From Prochlorococcus sp. AG-388-E21 (GTDB taxonomy: Bacteria > Cyanobacteriota > Cyanobacteriia > PCC-6307 > Cyanobiaceae), in NCBI GenBank assembly GCA_003279855.1, contig QCGO01000001.1:310001-374000 (forward strand): 64,000 bases of DNA, given 5' to 3'. Shown piece after piece: positions 49,852 through 60,134 of the stretch. A program made the position numbers and the translations under genes. The notes under the pieces were generated by a model, which saw nothing but the letters and a program-made list of their open reading frames with translations, had not been told where the DNA came from and did no database searches. The first letter of the stretch is position 1, and every line of letters starts with the position of its first letter.

Positions 49852-51201
49852 TTAGGATTTGTTTTTTTTCCAATTTTCAATATTTACTTGTTTGCTTCTC
49901 GCAATAGCTAAGGAATTATTTGCAGAATCTTTAGTAATTACTGAGCCTGCTCCAGTAGTTACTGAATCGCCAAGATTAATAGGCGCTATTAAAACTGTAT
50001 TGGCTCCAATACTAGAGTTTTTACCAATATTAGTTTGATATTTTTTGGTGCCATCAAAATTTGCTGTAATAGTTCCGGCTCCTATATTGGTATATTTACC
50101 AACTTTAGAATCGCCAATATAACTAAGATGATTAACCTTAACTTCCTCATCTAGTTTGCTATTTTTTATCTCAACAAAATTACCAATTTTGCTTTGAGAA
50201 GAAATTTCACAATTAGGTCTTATATGACTATAAGGACCAATTTTTACATGGCCCATTATTTTGGAATTAAAAATCGTTGAATTTATAATTTCGCAATTGT
50301 CGTTAACTATTGTATCTTTTATAAAAGAATTTGGGCCAATTTTACAGTTATTAGAAATTTTAGAATTTCCTCTTATATGAGTATTTGCTTCGATTATTAC
50401 ATCTAGACCTATTATTGACTCTTCACTTATTGTGCAACTCGCTGGATTCATAATAGTTACTCCTCCAAGCATATGTTTCTTTTTAATTAAGGTTTGAAGA
50501 GTTTCTTCGCATTCTGATAATTGAACTCTATTATTAATTCCTTGAAGTTCTAAATTGTCTTCAACTTCAAAGCTATAGGAATTTTTTAGTAAGGTAATAG
50601 TGTCAGTTAAATAGATTTCTTTTTGTTTATTGTTACTTTTTAAAGTATTAATTATCTTGGATAAACTTTTCCAACTAAAGCAGTAAATTCCCGCATTCGT
50701 CAATACATTAGAACGTTCATGTTTATTGCAATCTTTTTCTTCGACAATCCTTTTAATTAAATCATTTTCAGTAAATACTCTTCCATAGCCATGGGGATTT
50801 TTTTTTCTAGAAGTTATTATGGAAACATCGGCTGTTTTTGAGTCATGATATCTTACAAGGTCTTTCAAAGTTTCGGCTTTGATAAGTGGAACATCTCCAT
50901 TTAGAACCATCAATTTACCGTTATGTTTTTTAACTTGCTGAGAGAGAACTTGAATAGCATGACCTGTTCCTTTTTGCGGATTTTGAACAATAAAGTGAAT
51001 ATTTTTATTTTTTAGTACTGAAGCTTCAACATCCTTTGATTTGTGACCTACGATGATATATATTTTATCTGGTTTTAATTCATTACAAGAATTGATAACT
51101 CTTTGAAGGAGAGTTTTACCAGATAATTTATGTAAGACTTTAGGAAGTGTGCTCGCCATCCTAGTACCCTTACCTGCAGCTAATATCGCAACAGTTAGCA
51201 T
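49852..51201 (-). CDS. glmU: Bifunctional UDP-GlcNAc pyrophosphorylase / glucosamine-1-phosphate acetyltransferase
   Basis: Makes UDP-GlcNAc for peptidoglycan and lipid A. The N-terminal uridyltransferase (to about 230) has [18 protein letters not shown]; the C-terminal part is a left-handed beta helix of hexapeptide repeats with the active-site [11 protein letters not shown] and [11 protein letters not shown]. The 449 residues are full length. It lies downstream of the MnmD-like gene (40-base gap) and is convergent with murF. Confidence 0.96.
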   Translation of the reverse strand: MLTVAILAAGKGTRMASTLPKVLHKLSGKTLLQRVINSCNELKPDKIYIIVGHKSKDVEASVLKNKNIHFIVQNPQKGTGHAIQVLSQQVKKHNGKLMVLNGDVPLIKAETLKDLVRYHDSKTADVSIITSRKKNPHGYGRVFTENDLIKRIVEEKDCNKHERSNVLTNAGIYCFSWKSLSKIINTLKSNNKQKEIYLTDTITLLKNSYSFEVEDNLELQGINNRVQLSECEETLQTLIKKKHMLGGVTIMNPASCTISEESIIGLDVIIEANTHIRGNSKISNNCKIGPNSFIKDTIVNDNCEIINSTIFNSKIMGHVKIGPYSHIRPNCEISSQSKIGNFVEIKNSKLDEEVKVNHLSYIGDSKVGKYTNIGAGTITANFDGTKKYQTNIGKNSSIGANTVLIAPINLGDSVTTGAGSVITKDSANNSLAIARSKQVNIENWKKNKS

Positions 51202-51241
51202 ATTTATTCAGATATTTTATCTAAATTTTACTGTTTAAGTT

Positions 51242-52132
51242 CTATTTCGTCATGCCCCATTTATCTCTCCATTTTTTTGAATTCTCTAGATTAGATAACA
51301 ATTGCTCTTGGACTCTTGCTTGGATAATATCTTTTTTATTTGAACTTAAAGTAGGATCACGATACGGGATACTTGCTTTAGTCAATAAATGTTCCTCTTC
51401 CATCGAAGATAAATTTTTAAAATATGAATTATTTTTTAAAAATTTTTTATCAATAATTTTTACAGCAATTGTCCCGTTACTCCATATATTTTTAGAAACT
51501 AAATTTGGCTTAATGTTGAAAATGTTCAAACCAAAATCTTTCAATGTTCTTCTTAACGCAGCTGAACAAGAGTAGGTTATTAAATATCCTTGAGGATTAA
51601 GTTTTTGAGTCACTTTTGCTAGAAATTCAACTGACCAAACTTCAGGACATTTTTGAGGTGAAAATCCATCTAAATAAATTAAATCGAACTTAACATTTGA
51701 AGGAATATTTTTTATTTTTTCTCTGGCATCGCCCCATAAAATATCACATACAAAAGATTGATCTTTATATTTAGAATTCTTTGATAATTCTTTAAATATT
51801 TTTAAAACTTTTGGATGCCATAACTTTTGAAATGATTTATTTCCTAAAGAATACTTCAGAGGCTTTTTGTCAATCTCTAAAGCGTACCAATTTATAAAAG
51901 AATTTTGTCTAATAAGGTTATTAAATAATGAAGCTGAATTGTATCCTAGACCGAAGCAGATATCTAAAACGTTCAAAGACTTATCGTTAAATCTTTTTAA
52001 ATCAGAGGGATTGATGAATTTAATTTCAGTTTCTTTTAGAGCTCCTTCTAGACTATGAAAATTCTCTTGAAAAATCAGACTCCTTAGTGTAAAACTACCA
52101 TCTTTTGTTAAGATCTCTTTTAATTCTGACAA
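51242..52132 (-). CDS. MnmC/MnmD-like SAM-dependent tRNA methyltransferase
   Basis: A 296-residue protein matching the DUF752-type methyltransferase half of E. coli MnmC, which methylates the aminomethyl side chain of the tRNA wobble uridine. The SAM site is LDICFGLGYNSAS near 55-67, and DLIYLDGFSPQKCPEVW carries the characteristic DGFxPxxxPxxW motif. The FAD-oxidase half of MnmC is absent, so this would be the MnmD form. The start is TTG. It lies 13 bases after aroA on the same strand. Confidence 0.82.
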   Translation of the reverse strand: MSELKEILTKDGSFTLRSLIFQENFHSLEGALKETEIKFINPSDLKRFNDKSLNVLDICFGLGYNSASLFNNLIRQNSFINWYALEIDKKPLKYSLGNKSFQKLWHPKVLKIFKELSKNSKYKDQSFVCDILWGDAREKIKNIPSNVKFDLIYLDGFSPQKCPEVWSVEFLAKVTQKLNPQGYLITYSCSAALRRTLKDFGLNIFNIKPNLVSKNIWSNGTIAVKIIDKKFLKNNSYFKNLSSMEEEHLLTKASIPYRDPTLSSNKKDIIQARVQEQLLSNLENSKKWRDKWGMTK

Positions 52133-52145
52133 GAATTCTCTCGGA

Positions 52146-53462
52146 TCAGTTAATTAGTTTTTCTAGATCGTTCCAAAAAGTTGGATAAGAAACTCTAGAG
52201 GCCTCTGCTCTTAAAATCTTTGAGGAGCCCTTAGCTAAAAGTGAAGCAATAGCAAGGCTCATTGATACACGATGATCAGTTTCACTATCAACTTCAGCTG
52301 AATGAAACTTAGAATCACCATTAATTATTAAACCATCATCTTTTTCTGAAATATTTGCACCAAATTTTTTTAGTTGGGTTGCCATAACTTTTAATCTGTC
52401 TGTTTCTTTAACTCTTAATTCTTTCGCATCTTTAATTTCTGAAATTCCATTACAAAAACAAGCTGCTACTGTAAGTATTGGAATTTCATCTATAAGTTTT
52501 GGAAGAATATCTCCTTCTACTTTAAAAGGTTTTAAATTACTTGCATATTTTACATTTATAGAACCTATGGGTTCTCCTGCGATTGTAGATTTGTCTGAAA
52601 TTTTATATTTGCATCCCATTTCATCCATTACATTCAATATCCCTGTTCTAGTTGGATTTAGGCCTACATTTTTAATAACAATTTCAGATCCTGGCACTAT
52701 TGATGCGGCAATCATCCAAAAAGCTGCTGAGCTAATATCTCCAGGAATTAATATATTTTGACCGGTCAAATTAGTTCCTGATTTTATTACTATATTTCTT
52801 CCTAATTCTCCTCTTATACTTATTTCGGCCCCAAAAGCTTTAAGCATTCTTTCAGTATGATCTCTCGAGGATGCAGGCTCAATAACTGAAGTAGTTCCAG
52901 ATGCATTTAAACCTGCTAATAATATCGCAGATTTAACTTGAGCACTTGCTACAGGAGTTCCAATTACACAACCCTTTAGTTTATTCCCAGTTATAGAAAT
53001 AGGAGCTTTTGTCCCATTTTTTCTACCTTGAATTTTACCTCCCATAAGTGATAATGGCTTGCTAACTCTTCCCATTGGTCTTTCATTGAGAGACTTGTCT
53101 CCAGTTAAGATAAAATTACTACCTTCTTGTCCCGCCAAAAGTCCCATTAATAACCTCATTGTGGTGCCTGAATTTCCGCAATCAAGAATTTCTTTAGGTT
53201 CTTTAAAACCATCAATACCTAAACCTTTTATAGTAAAAGGATGATTCTTTTTTATTTCAGGAATATTTACACCCAATTTCCTAAGACAATCAGCAGTTGA
53301 GAGGGGGTCTTCAGAATATAAAAAACCTTCAATATTTGTTTCACCTTCCGCAATACTTCCTATTATCAAAGATCTATGCGAGATTGACTTATCTCCAGGT
53401 ACTTTTAGGACCCCTTGTAAACTTCCTCCACCTTCAACGATGCGGATATGATTAGTGTTCAA
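52146..53462 (-). CDS. aroA: 3-phosphoshikimate 1-carboxyvinyltransferase (EPSP synthase)
   Basis: Joins PEP to shikimate 3-phosphate on the chorismate path that feeds Trp, Phe, Tyr and phylloquinone. The 438-residue two-domain beta-alpha protein has [12 protein letters not shown] at 22-33, [12 protein letters not shown] and [12 protein letters not shown], and [13 protein letters not shown] near the C-terminus. The start is TTG, placing the conserved PGDKS at the normal distance. It is divergent from comB; the gap is about 120 bases. Confidence 0.96.
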   Translation of the reverse strand: MNTNHIRIVEGGGSLQGVLKVPGDKSISHRSLIIGSIAEGETNIEGFLYSEDPLSTADCLRKLGVNIPEIKKNHPFTIKGLGIDGFKEPKEILDCGNSGTTMRLLMGLLAGQEGSNFILTGDKSLNERPMGRVSKPLSLMGGKIQGRKNGTKAPISITGNKLKGCVIGTPVASAQVKSAILLAGLNASGTTSVIEPASSRDHTERMLKAFGAEISIRGELGRNIVIKSGTNLTGQNILIPGDISSAAFWMIAASIVPGSEIVIKNVGLNPTRTGILNVMDEMGCKYKISDKSTIAGEPIGSINVKYASNLKPFKVEGDILPKLIDEIPILTVAACFCNGISEIKDAKELRVKETDRLKVMATQLKKFGANISEKDDGLIINGDSKFHSAEVDSETDHRVSMSLAIASLLAKGSSKILRAEASRVSYPTFWNDLEKLIN

Positions 53463-53562
53463 ATTAATAATTTGGTTTAATTTCTATAGATTTTTTCATA
53501 AGTACATAATATCAATAAGTTTGTTTTTAAAAAAAAATATTAAAAGTTAAGTAACTGTTTTC

Positions 53563-53568
53563 TATAAT
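53563..53568 (+). promoter_or_regulatory. Perfect -10 element in front of comB
   Basis: TATAAT is at 53563-53568. A poor -35 match, TTAAAA, lies at 53540-53545 with a 17-base spacer. If used, transcription would start near 53574-53577, only a few bases before the comB coding region, giving a leaderless or nearly leaderless message. Confidence 0.5.
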
Positions 53569-53584
53569 AATTGAAGAATGACAA

Positions 53585-54319
53585 ATTATTATTAATCTTT
53601 CTTATTACCATGTCGCAGATGATGTTCCAGAAACAGATTCTGATATTGCTATTGTTATTGATGTTTTAAGAGCAACGACAACAATCTCTTGGGCATTAAA
53701 AAACGGGGCAGATTCAATTCAAGTTTTTTCTGATTTAGATTTATTAAAGAAGACTGCTAAAAAGTGGGACGCTGATAAAAGACTAATGCTTGCAGAAAGA
53801 GGTGGGAAAACGATTGATGGTTTTGATTTAGGTAACTCCCCATTATCTGTAACCAATAAGACTGTTCAAGGCAAAAGGCTATTTATGAGTACAACAAATG
53901 GTACTAAATCACTGAAAAAAGTTCAAAATGTAGAATATTTGTTTGCAATGGCTCTTCCAAATAGAAAAGCAGTGGCTAAAAGGATAATTTCTTTAAATAA
54001 AAAAAACGTTCTTATATTAGGTAGCGGATGGGAAGGGTCCTATTCTCTAGAGGATTCTTTAGCAGCAGGTGCTCTCGCCTTATATATTAAAGAAAACTCT
54101 AAATCTGAAGTAAATATATCTAATGATGAATTGCAGGCTTCATTAGCACTTTGGAACGTTTGGAAAAATAATATCCTAAAATGTTTAAGGACAGCAACTC
54201 ATGGCAAAAGATTATCAAGCCTTGGTGATTATGAAGATGATTTAAAGTGCTGTTCTGAACTTGATTGTTTAGATATTGTTCCTACTCAAGTTGAAAGGGG
54301 TGTAATTCGTGCCTCTTAG
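53585..54319 (+). CDS. comB: ComB, 2-phosphosulfolactate phosphatase family
   Basis: A 244-residue member of the ComB phosphatase family, which in methanogens removes phosphate from 2-phosphosulfolactate in coenzyme M synthesis; the role in cyanobacteria is unclear. Conserved stretches are IDVLRATTT near the N-terminus, LAERGG, FDLGNSP, TTNGT, and GSGWEGSYSLEDSLAAGAL. The frame is closed upstream by TGA at 53579 and has no ATG, GTG or TTG until 53786, which would delete the conserved IDVLRATTT. I therefore mark the ATT at 53585 as a possible start; the ATG at 53578 is one base out of frame (see findings). The true start is unproven. Confidence 0.72.
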   Translation: MIINLSYYHVADDVPETDSDIAIVIDVLRATTTISWALKNGADSIQVFSDLDLLKKTAKKWDADKRLMLAERGGKTIDGFDLGNSPLSVTNKTVQGKRLFMSTTNGTKSLKKVQNVEYLFAMALPNRKAVAKRIISLNKKNVLILGSGWEGSYSLEDSLAAGALALYIKENSKSEVNISNDELQASLALWNVWKNNILKCLRTATHGKRLSSLGDYEDDLKCCSELDCLDIVPTQVERGVIRAS

Positions 54320-54337
54320 ATCGCGAATTTATTTTTT

Positions 54338-54342
54338 AGGAG
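54338..54342 (+). promoter_or_regulatory. Shine-Dalgarno site of the nitrilase-type gene
   Basis: AGGAG at 54338-54342 lies 7 bases before the TTG at 54350. It is one of the few strong ribosome-binding sites in the window and supports TTG as the true start. Confidence 0.75.
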
Positions 54343-54349
54343 TGAAATC

Positions 54350-55177
54350 TTGACTGATTTTTTAGTGGCTGCCTTACAAATTACGAGTACTTCTAATGTT
54401 GAAGCAAATTTTGCTGAGGCTGAGGAGCAGATTGAATTAGCCTCTAGAAGAGGTTCAGAACTAATAGGATTGCCAGAGAATTTTGCATTCTTGGGTGAAG
54501 ATAATGAAAAACTTAGAATGGCTTCTGAATTATCAATAAAGTGTACTAATTTCCTAAAAACGATGTCTCAGAGATATCAAGTTTTTCTCCTAGGAGGAGG
54601 TTATCCTGTCCCCGCTGGAGATGATCGTCATACTTTTAATAGATCAGCTCTTTTTGGGAAAGATGGCCAAATTCTAGCAAAATATGACAAAATTCATCTT
54701 TTTGATGTTGATTTGCCTGATGGTAATTTATACAAAGAATCATCAACTATTTTGTCTGGGGAGGAACATCCTCCAGTTATTGATGTTCCAGGCCTTTGCA
54801 AAATAGGATTATCTATTTGTTACGATGTTAGATTCCCTGAACTTTATAGGCACCTTTCTTCGAAAGGTGCTGAACTTATAATGATTCCTGCCGCATTTAC
54901 AGCTTTTACTGGAAAAGATCATTGGCAAATTTTACTTCAAGCAAGAGCGATAGAAAATACAGCTTATGTAGTAGCACCTGCTCAAACAGGTATTCACTAT
55001 GGGAGAAGACAAAGTCATGGACATGCCATGGTTATAGACCCTTGGGGAACTGTTTTGTCTGATGCAGGAAAAACACAAGGGGCAGCAATTGCTCCTGCAG
55101 ATAAAGAGAGAGTTAAAAAGATAAGAGAGCAGATGCCAAGCTTAAAACATAGAAAAACTAAAATTTTCGCAAAATGA
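54350..55177 (+). CDS. Nitrilase-superfamily amidohydrolase (Nit1/Nit2-like)
   Basis: A 275-residue C-N hydrolase with the catalytic triad E43 (LPENFAFLG), K114 (YDKIHLFDVDLPDG) and C157 (GLSICYDVRFPEL). This order and the HLFDVDLPDG loop match the Nit1/Nit2 branch, whose members act as omega-amidases or on deaminated glutathione in other organisms. The substrate here is not known. The TTG start has AGGAG 7 bases upstream. It overlaps the amidase gene by ATGA. Confidence 0.85.
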   Translation: MTDFLVAALQITSTSNVEANFAEAEEQIELASRRGSELIGLPENFAFLGEDNEKLRMASELSIKCTNFLKTMSQRYQVFLLGGGYPVPAGDDRHTFNRSALFGKDGQILAKYDKIHLFDVDLPDGNLYKESSTILSGEEHPPVIDVPGLCKIGLSICYDVRFPELYRHLSSKGAELIMIPAAFTAFTGKDHWQILLQARAIENTAYVVAPAQTGIHYGRRQSHGHAMVIDPWGTVLSDAGKTQGAAIAPADKERVKKIREQMPSLKHRKTKIFAK

Positions 55178-56262
55178 TGTCAAAGTTTTTTTTTAATAAA
55201 CTTTTTCGCTGCTTATCAATATTCTTACTTTTAAATTCAAGTATTTCCCCAGCGAAATCATCTAGTGCACTGGCTGCTTGGAGCTTGAATTCTAATGGTA
55301 TTTTAGAATTAAGAACTAAATCTAATTCAAAATTAAAGGCCTACTTTCAAAAAGGAGGGAATGTTTTCGGGGATAGATTTTGGATAGATTTCCCTGGAGA
55401 ACTAAAAACTCCAAGAAAGATAGAGGGAAATGGTCCTATAAAAGAAATTAGATTAGGTAAACCAAATAAAGGTAAAACCAGATTAGTTATCGAATTTTCG
55501 GAAAATAATAATTTAAAACCTCTTAATTGGAGGTTAGTTGCTATTGATAAAAATAGATGGAAAATTAAATTATTTTCTTTACCAAAAAAATCTTTTCAGA
55601 CAATAGGTGAAGGGCTTGTTAGTAAATCATCTAACAATCCTAAGGCTAAACAAAAGCCAATTAATTCAAGGAGAGGAAATTATAAGTTTTTGCAATTACC
55701 TAATATCAAGCGTAATAAGTTTTATGTTGTGATTGACCCTGGTCATGGGGGGCCAGATCCAGGAGCAATCGGTATAGGAGGGATAAGAGAAACAGATGTT
55801 GTACTTGATGTCTCTAAACGAGTAAAAAAATTATTATCTGATAAAGGGGTGATGGTTAGATTAACTAGATATAATGAAATCGACTTAGATTTACCTCCAA
55901 GAGTCTCAATAGCTAATAGAACTGGTGCTGATATTTTTGTAAGTATTCATGCGAATGCTTCAAGAGGTAAAAGAAGAGATATTAACGGGTTAGAAACTTT
56001 TTATTACACCGGATGGAGAGGACGACTATTGGCAAAAAAAATTCAAAAGCAAATACTTAAAGTTTCTCCTGGAAGTCCAGATAGAGGAGTGAGACAAGGC
56101 AGATTTTTCGTTATTAAAAACACCAGAATGCCAGCAGCACTTGTAGAAATAGGTTTTTTAACAGGAAGGTTAGATGCTAGAAGGTTAGAAAAATCTATTC
56201 ATCGTGAAAGAATAGCTTATGCCATCACAAAGGGTATTCTTGAATATCTTTCTAGGATATAG
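55174..56262 (+). CDS. N-acetylmuramoyl-L-alanine amidase (AmiC type)
   Basis: A periplasmic amidase that cuts the sugar-peptide bond of peptidoglycan, needed for cell separation. Residues 1-28 are a signal peptide; an AMIN-like beta domain (about 35-140) precedes the Amidase_3 fold with H191 in VIDPGHGGPD, E206 in GIRETDVVLDV, H259 in SIHANAS and the catalytic E325 in LVEIGFLTG. The start overlaps the previous stop by 4 bases; murI follows with 1-base overlap, so the three are translationally coupled. Confidence 0.93.
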   Translation: MMSKFFFNKLFRCLSIFLLLNSSISPAKSSSALAAWSLNSNGILELRTKSNSKLKAYFQKGGNVFGDRFWIDFPGELKTPRKIEGNGPIKEIRLGKPNKGKTRLVIEFSENNNLKPLNWRLVAIDKNRWKIKLFSLPKKSFQTIGEGLVSKSSNNPKAKQKPINSRRGNYKFLQLPNIKRNKFYVVIDPGHGGPDPGAIGIGGIRETDVVLDVSKRVKKLLSDKGVMVRLTRYNEIDLDLPPRVSIANRTGADIFVSIHANASRGKRRDINGLETFYYTGWRGRLLAKKIQKQILKVSPGSPDRGVRQGRFFVIKNTRMPAALVEIGFLTGRLDARRLEKSIHRERIAYAITKGILEYLSRI

Positions 56263-57056
56263 TGAAACTTAAAATAGGAATATTTGACAGTGGTATAGGG
56301 GGATTTACGATTCTTGGTACTTTAATGAAAACCCGTGAGGATATTGAGGTTTTTTATTTGGCAGATACAAAGAGAGTTCCTTATGGAAATAAAAATATTG
56401 AACAAATAAGATTTATCGCAAAAGATATTTGTAATTGGTTTAAAGATAAAAATTTGGATGCATTACTAATAGCTTGTAATACTACAAATGCTTGTGCCTT
56501 AGATATTTTAAAAAATAACTTGCAGATTCCTTGTTTTGATCTAATTAATTCAGTTTCAGAAATAGTAACTAAAAAATATATTGGTGTTTTGGCAACTCCT
56601 GCAACTATTAAAACTTCGTATTATAAAAGAATAATTGAATCAAAGAGAGAAAATGTAAAAGTATTCCAACAAGCATGTCCTGAATTTGTTCCAGAAATAG
56701 AAAAAACAAACCTAGACTTAAATAAATTAAATCATCTATCGGATTTATATATTAATCCCTTATTAAAAGAAAATATTGAAGAGATAATACTGGGATGTAG
56801 CCATTATCCTTTGATTTATGACGTTTTAAAAAGTAAAATGCATTCAAATATTAGGATTATTGATCCTTCAGTGGCTTTAGTAAATAACTTTAATAATTCA
56901 TTTTTAATTCCAAAAAATTATAGTTATGAGAGTACTTCCAAGGATAATATTAAATTTTTTGTCACCCAAAATAGTGAAGATTTTTCTAAAAAAGTAAAAT
57001 ATTGGTTGGAAATTAATAAAGAAATTAAGTTGGTTAACCTCCGAAGCAATGATTGA
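56262..57056 (+). CDS. murI: Glutamate racemase
   Basis: Makes D-glutamate for peptidoglycan. The 264-residue protein has both catalytic cysteines, C72 in ACNTTNACAL and C179 in LGCSHYPL, and the N-terminal FDSGIGGFTIL. The start is GTG and shares one base with the stop of the amidase gene, so translation is probably coupled. It is followed 27 bases later by the prenyl diphosphate synthase gene. Confidence 0.95.
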   Translation: MKLKIGIFDSGIGGFTILGTLMKTREDIEVFYLADTKRVPYGNKNIEQIRFIAKDICNWFKDKNLDALLIACNTTNACALDILKNNLQIPCFDLINSVSEIVTKKYIGVLATPATIKTSYYKRIIESKRENVKVFQQACPEFVPEIEKTNLDLNKLNHLSDLYINPLLKENIEEIILGCSHYPLIYDVLKSKMHSNIRIIDPSVALVNNFNNSFLIPKNYSYESTSKDNIKFFVTQNSEDFSKKVKYWLEINKEIKLVNLRSND

Positions 57057-57071
57057 TTCTTTAATATATGT

Positions 57072-57077
57072 AAGAGG
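57072..57077 (+). promoter_or_regulatory. Shine-Dalgarno site of the prenyl diphosphate synthase gene
   Basis: AAGAGG at 57072-57077 lies 6 bases before the ATG at 57084 and supports that start. Confidence 0.6.
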
Positions 57078-57083
57078 TTAATT

Positions 57084-58055
57084 ATGAATACAGTAACAGA
57101 ACTTCTACAACCAGTTGAAAATGATCTTGATGATCTTATTCTCGAACTGAAAAATTTAATAGGTGCGGGTCATCCAATTCTTCAAGCAGCAGCTGAACAC
57201 TTATTCAGTGCTGGAGGAAAAAGGTTAAGACCTGGGATAGTTTTATTGATTTCAAAAGCTATTTCTCCAAACTTTACTTTGACAACCAAACATAAAAGAC
57301 TGGCAGAGATTACTGAAATGATTCACACAGCATCATTAGTTCATGACGATGTTGTAGATGAAGCATCCACAAGAAGGGGGGTTGATACTGTTCATAGTAG
57401 GTTTAATACTAGAGTTGCTGTATTGGCTGGGGATTTTTTATTTGCTCAGGCTAGTTGGCATTTGGCAAACTTAGATAATGTAAAAGTAGTTAAACTTCTT
57501 AGTAGAGTAATAATGGATTTAGCAGAAGGTGAAATAAAGCAAAATCTAAATAGATTCGATTCGGCACAAACTTTCTCTAAATATATAAATAAAAGTTATT
57601 GTAAAACAGCTTCTCTGATTGCAAATAGTACAAAGGCAGCTGGAGTTCTATGTAATTTAGAACATGAGCAATTGAATCGCTTATACGAATTTGGAAAGAA
57701 TATCGGATTAGCTTTTCAAGTTGTCGATGATATCCTTGATTTCACCGGTAATGATAAACAATTGGGTAAACCAGCTGTAAGCGATCTTGCAAGTGGTTAT
57801 CTAACTGCACCAGTTTTATATGCTCTAGAAGAAAATGAAAATTTGTCTGTTCTTATAAATAGAGAACTTGTAGAAAAGGAAGATTTAAATAATGCTTTGA
57901 ATATTGTTATGAACTCTCAATCGATAAAACGTTCTAGAAAATTAGCTGAAGATTTTGCTCTCCATTCAAAAGAAGCATTGTTATGGCTCCCTGACTCAGA
58001 ATATAAGAGGGCTTTATTAGCTTTACCCGAATTTGTGCTAAGTCGTCTCTATTGA
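57084..58055 (+). CDS. sds: Long-chain polyprenyl diphosphate synthase (solanesyl type)
   Basis: Elongates isoprenoid chains for plastoquinone (and similar quinones). The 323-residue all-helical enzyme has the first aspartate-rich motif D88-D89-x-x-D92 in HDDVVDEASTRRG and the second D215-D216-x-x-D219 in VVDDILDFTG; the GGKRLRPG box is at 44-51. Small residues upstream of the first motif point to a long product, but chain length is inferred from the family. It starts 27 bases after murI with a good SD. Confidence 0.9.
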   Translation: MNTVTELLQPVENDLDDLILELKNLIGAGHPILQAAAEHLFSAGGKRLRPGIVLLISKAISPNFTLTTKHKRLAEITEMIHTASLVHDDVVDEASTRRGVDTVHSRFNTRVAVLAGDFLFAQASWHLANLDNVKVVKLLSRVIMDLAEGEIKQNLNRFDSAQTFSKYINKSYCKTASLIANSTKAAGVLCNLEHEQLNRLYEFGKNIGLAFQVVDDILDFTGNDKQLGKPAVSDLASGYLTAPVLYALEENENLSVLINRELVEKEDLNNALNIVMNSQSIKRSRKLAEDFALHSKEALLWLPDSEYKRALLALPEFVLSRLY

Positions 58056-58151
58056 ATTAAAAAAGTTATTTTTTAAGTTAATAAATTTCCATTAAAAGTT
58101 TTTGAAAAATTTAGTTATTTAGATTAAATTTAAAAATTATTGATATTTTTA

Positions 58152-60134
58152 ATGACATTAGATAAGAAAAATTCAATCAACAATATTCTTGAAGAAAAAA
58201 GAGTTTTCCCTCCCTCAAAAGAATTTGCTGAAAATTCTAATATAAAAAGTTTCGAGGAATTATCAAGTTTAAAAAAACAATCTTTAGATAATCCAATTAA
58301 ATTCTGGGAATCTTTTGCAAATTCGGAGATTGATTGGTTTGAGCCATTTAAGACTGTTTTAGACAGCAGGGATGAGCCCTTTTTTAAATGGTTTACAGAA
58401 GGTAAATTAAATATTACTTACAACTGCTTAGATAGACATATCAAAAACGGACTTGGGAATAAAAACGCGCTGATATGGGAGGGTGAACCAGGAGATGATA
58501 GAAAATATACTTATCAAGAACTTCTTAAAGAAGTATGCAAAGCTGCAAATGCTTTAAAAGAGTTAGGAATCAAAAAAGGTGATTTGGTATGTATTTATAT
58601 GCCTATGATTCCTGAAGCAATGATTGCTATGCTTGCTTGCGCAAGGATTGGAGCTCCGCATTCAGTTGTTTTTGGAGGCTTCTCCTCAGAGTCATTAAAA
58701 GATAGATTGATTGATGGAAATGCTAGATTTGTAATAACAGCAGATGGTGGCTTTAGAAAAGATAAAGTAATTGAGTTGAAAAGTGCGGTTGACGCAGCTA
58801 TTCAAAGTGGTGCTAATAAAATAGTTGAAAAAGTTATTGTTGTTCAAAGAACTAAAAAAGATATTTCGATGGTAAACAATAGGGATTTTTGGTGGCACGA
58901 ATTATTAAAAGATCAAAAAGATTGGTGTGAACCTGAAATTATGAATAGCGAAGATAGATTATTTGTCTTGTATACTTCAGGATCCACCGGTAAACCAAAG
59001 GGTGTTGTTCATACTACTGCTGGTTATAATCTCTGGTCTCACCTAACATTCAAGTGGATTTTTGATATAAAAGATGATGATATCTATTGGTGTACAGCAG
59101 ATGTTGGGTGGATTACTGGTCATAGTTATATCGTTTATGGACCTCTATCTAACGGTGCTACAACACTTATGTATGAAGGTGTCCCAAGGGCATCTAACTT
59201 AGGGGCTTTTTGGGAAATTATTCAAAAATACAAAGTTACTATTTTCTATACAGCGCCAACAGCGATAAGATCATTCATGAAATCTGGACGTGAAATTCCT
59301 GACCAATATGATTTAAGATCTTTGAGACTTTTGGGGACAGTTGGCGAACCGATTAATCCTGAAGCATGGATGTGGTATCGAGAGGTAATAGGCGATAATA
59401 AGTGTCCAATAGTAGATACATGGTGGCAAACTGAAACTGGTGGTGTGATGATAAGCCCCTTACCAGGAGCCGTTGCTACAAAGCCAGGTTCCGCAACATT
59501 CTCCTTGCCTGGAATCGAGGTTGAAGTTGTAGATAAAAATGGAGAAAAAGTTATGGAAAATGAGGGTGGATATTTGATTGTTAAAAAACCTTGGCCTGGA
59601 ATGATGCGTACAATTCATGGAAACTCTAAAAGATATTTAGACAGTTATTGGGAATATATTTCTTTTAAAGGTGAAAAAAATGTTTATTTCGCTGGTGATG
59701 GGGCTCGGATTGATAATGATGGATATATTTGGATTATGGGAAGAGTCGATGATGTTATAAGTGTTTCTGGTCATAGACTAGGAACCATGGAAATAGAGTC
59801 CGCATTAGTAAGTCATAAATCAGTTGCGGAAGCTGCTGTTGTCGGTAGAAAAGATGATTTAAAAGGTGAGGCTATTGTTGCATTTATATCTTTAGAAAAA
59901 GATATAAATAGTTCTCAAGAATTAGATAAGGAGTTAAAGAAACATGTAGTTAATGAAATTGGAATTATTGCTAAACCAGAAAAAATAATAATTTCAGATT
60001 CTCTTCCAAAAACGCGTAGTGGAAAAATAATGAGAAGAATTTTGAGATCTTTGGCAGAAGGCGAAAAAATAAGTGGAGATATTAGTACCCTTGAAGATAG
60101 TTCTGTCTTAGAAAAATTAAAGGAAATATCTTAA
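58152..60134 (+). CDS. acs: Acetyl-CoA synthetase
   Basis: Activates acetate to acetyl-CoA through acetyl-AMP in the cytosol. The 660-residue protein has the P-loop [14 protein letters not shown] near 278, WWQTETGG (adenine site), [16 protein letters not shown] and the C-terminal Lys region [12 protein letters not shown] use the ATG at 58152; an in-frame TTG four codons upstream also exists. The tail overlaps the convergent DUF1350 gene by 4 bases. It lies 96 bases after the prenyl synthase gene. Confidence 0.95.
   Translation: MTLDKKNSINNILEEKRVFPPSKEFAENSNIKSFEELSSLKKQSLDNPIKFWESFANSEIDWFEPFKTVLDSRDEPFFKWFTEGKLNITYNCLDRHIKNGLGNKNALIWEGEPGDDRKYTYQELLKEVCKAANALKELGIKKGDLVCIYMPMIPEAMIAMLACARIGAPHSVVFGGFSSESLKDRLIDGNARFVITADGGFRKDKVIELKSAVDAAIQSGANKIVEKVIVVQRTKKDISMVNNRDFWWHELLKDQKDWCEPEIMNSEDRLFVLYTSGSTGKPKGVVHTTAGYNLWSHLTFKWIFDIKDDDIYWCTADVGWITGHSYIVYGPLSNGATTLMYEGVPRASNLGAFWEIIQKYKVTIFYTAPTAIRSFMKSGREIPDQYDLRSLRLLGTVGEPINPEAWMWYREVIGDNKCPIVDTWWQTETGGVMISPLPGAVATKPGSATFSLPGIEVEVVDKNGEKVMENEGGYLIVKKPWPGMMRTIHGNSKRYLDSYWEYISFKGEKNVYFAGDGARIDNDGYIWIMGRVDDVISVSGHRLGTMEIESALVSHKSVAEAAVVGRKDDLKGEAIVAFISLEKDINSSQELDKELKKHVVNEIGIIAKPEKIIISDSLPKTRSGKIMRRILRSLAEGEKISGDISTLEDSSVLEKLKEIS

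Noticed and set aside
53786-54319. comB starting at the internal ATG 53786
   Set aside because: This would remove the conserved N-terminal IDVLRATTT region, which is clearly encoded in the same frame upstream.
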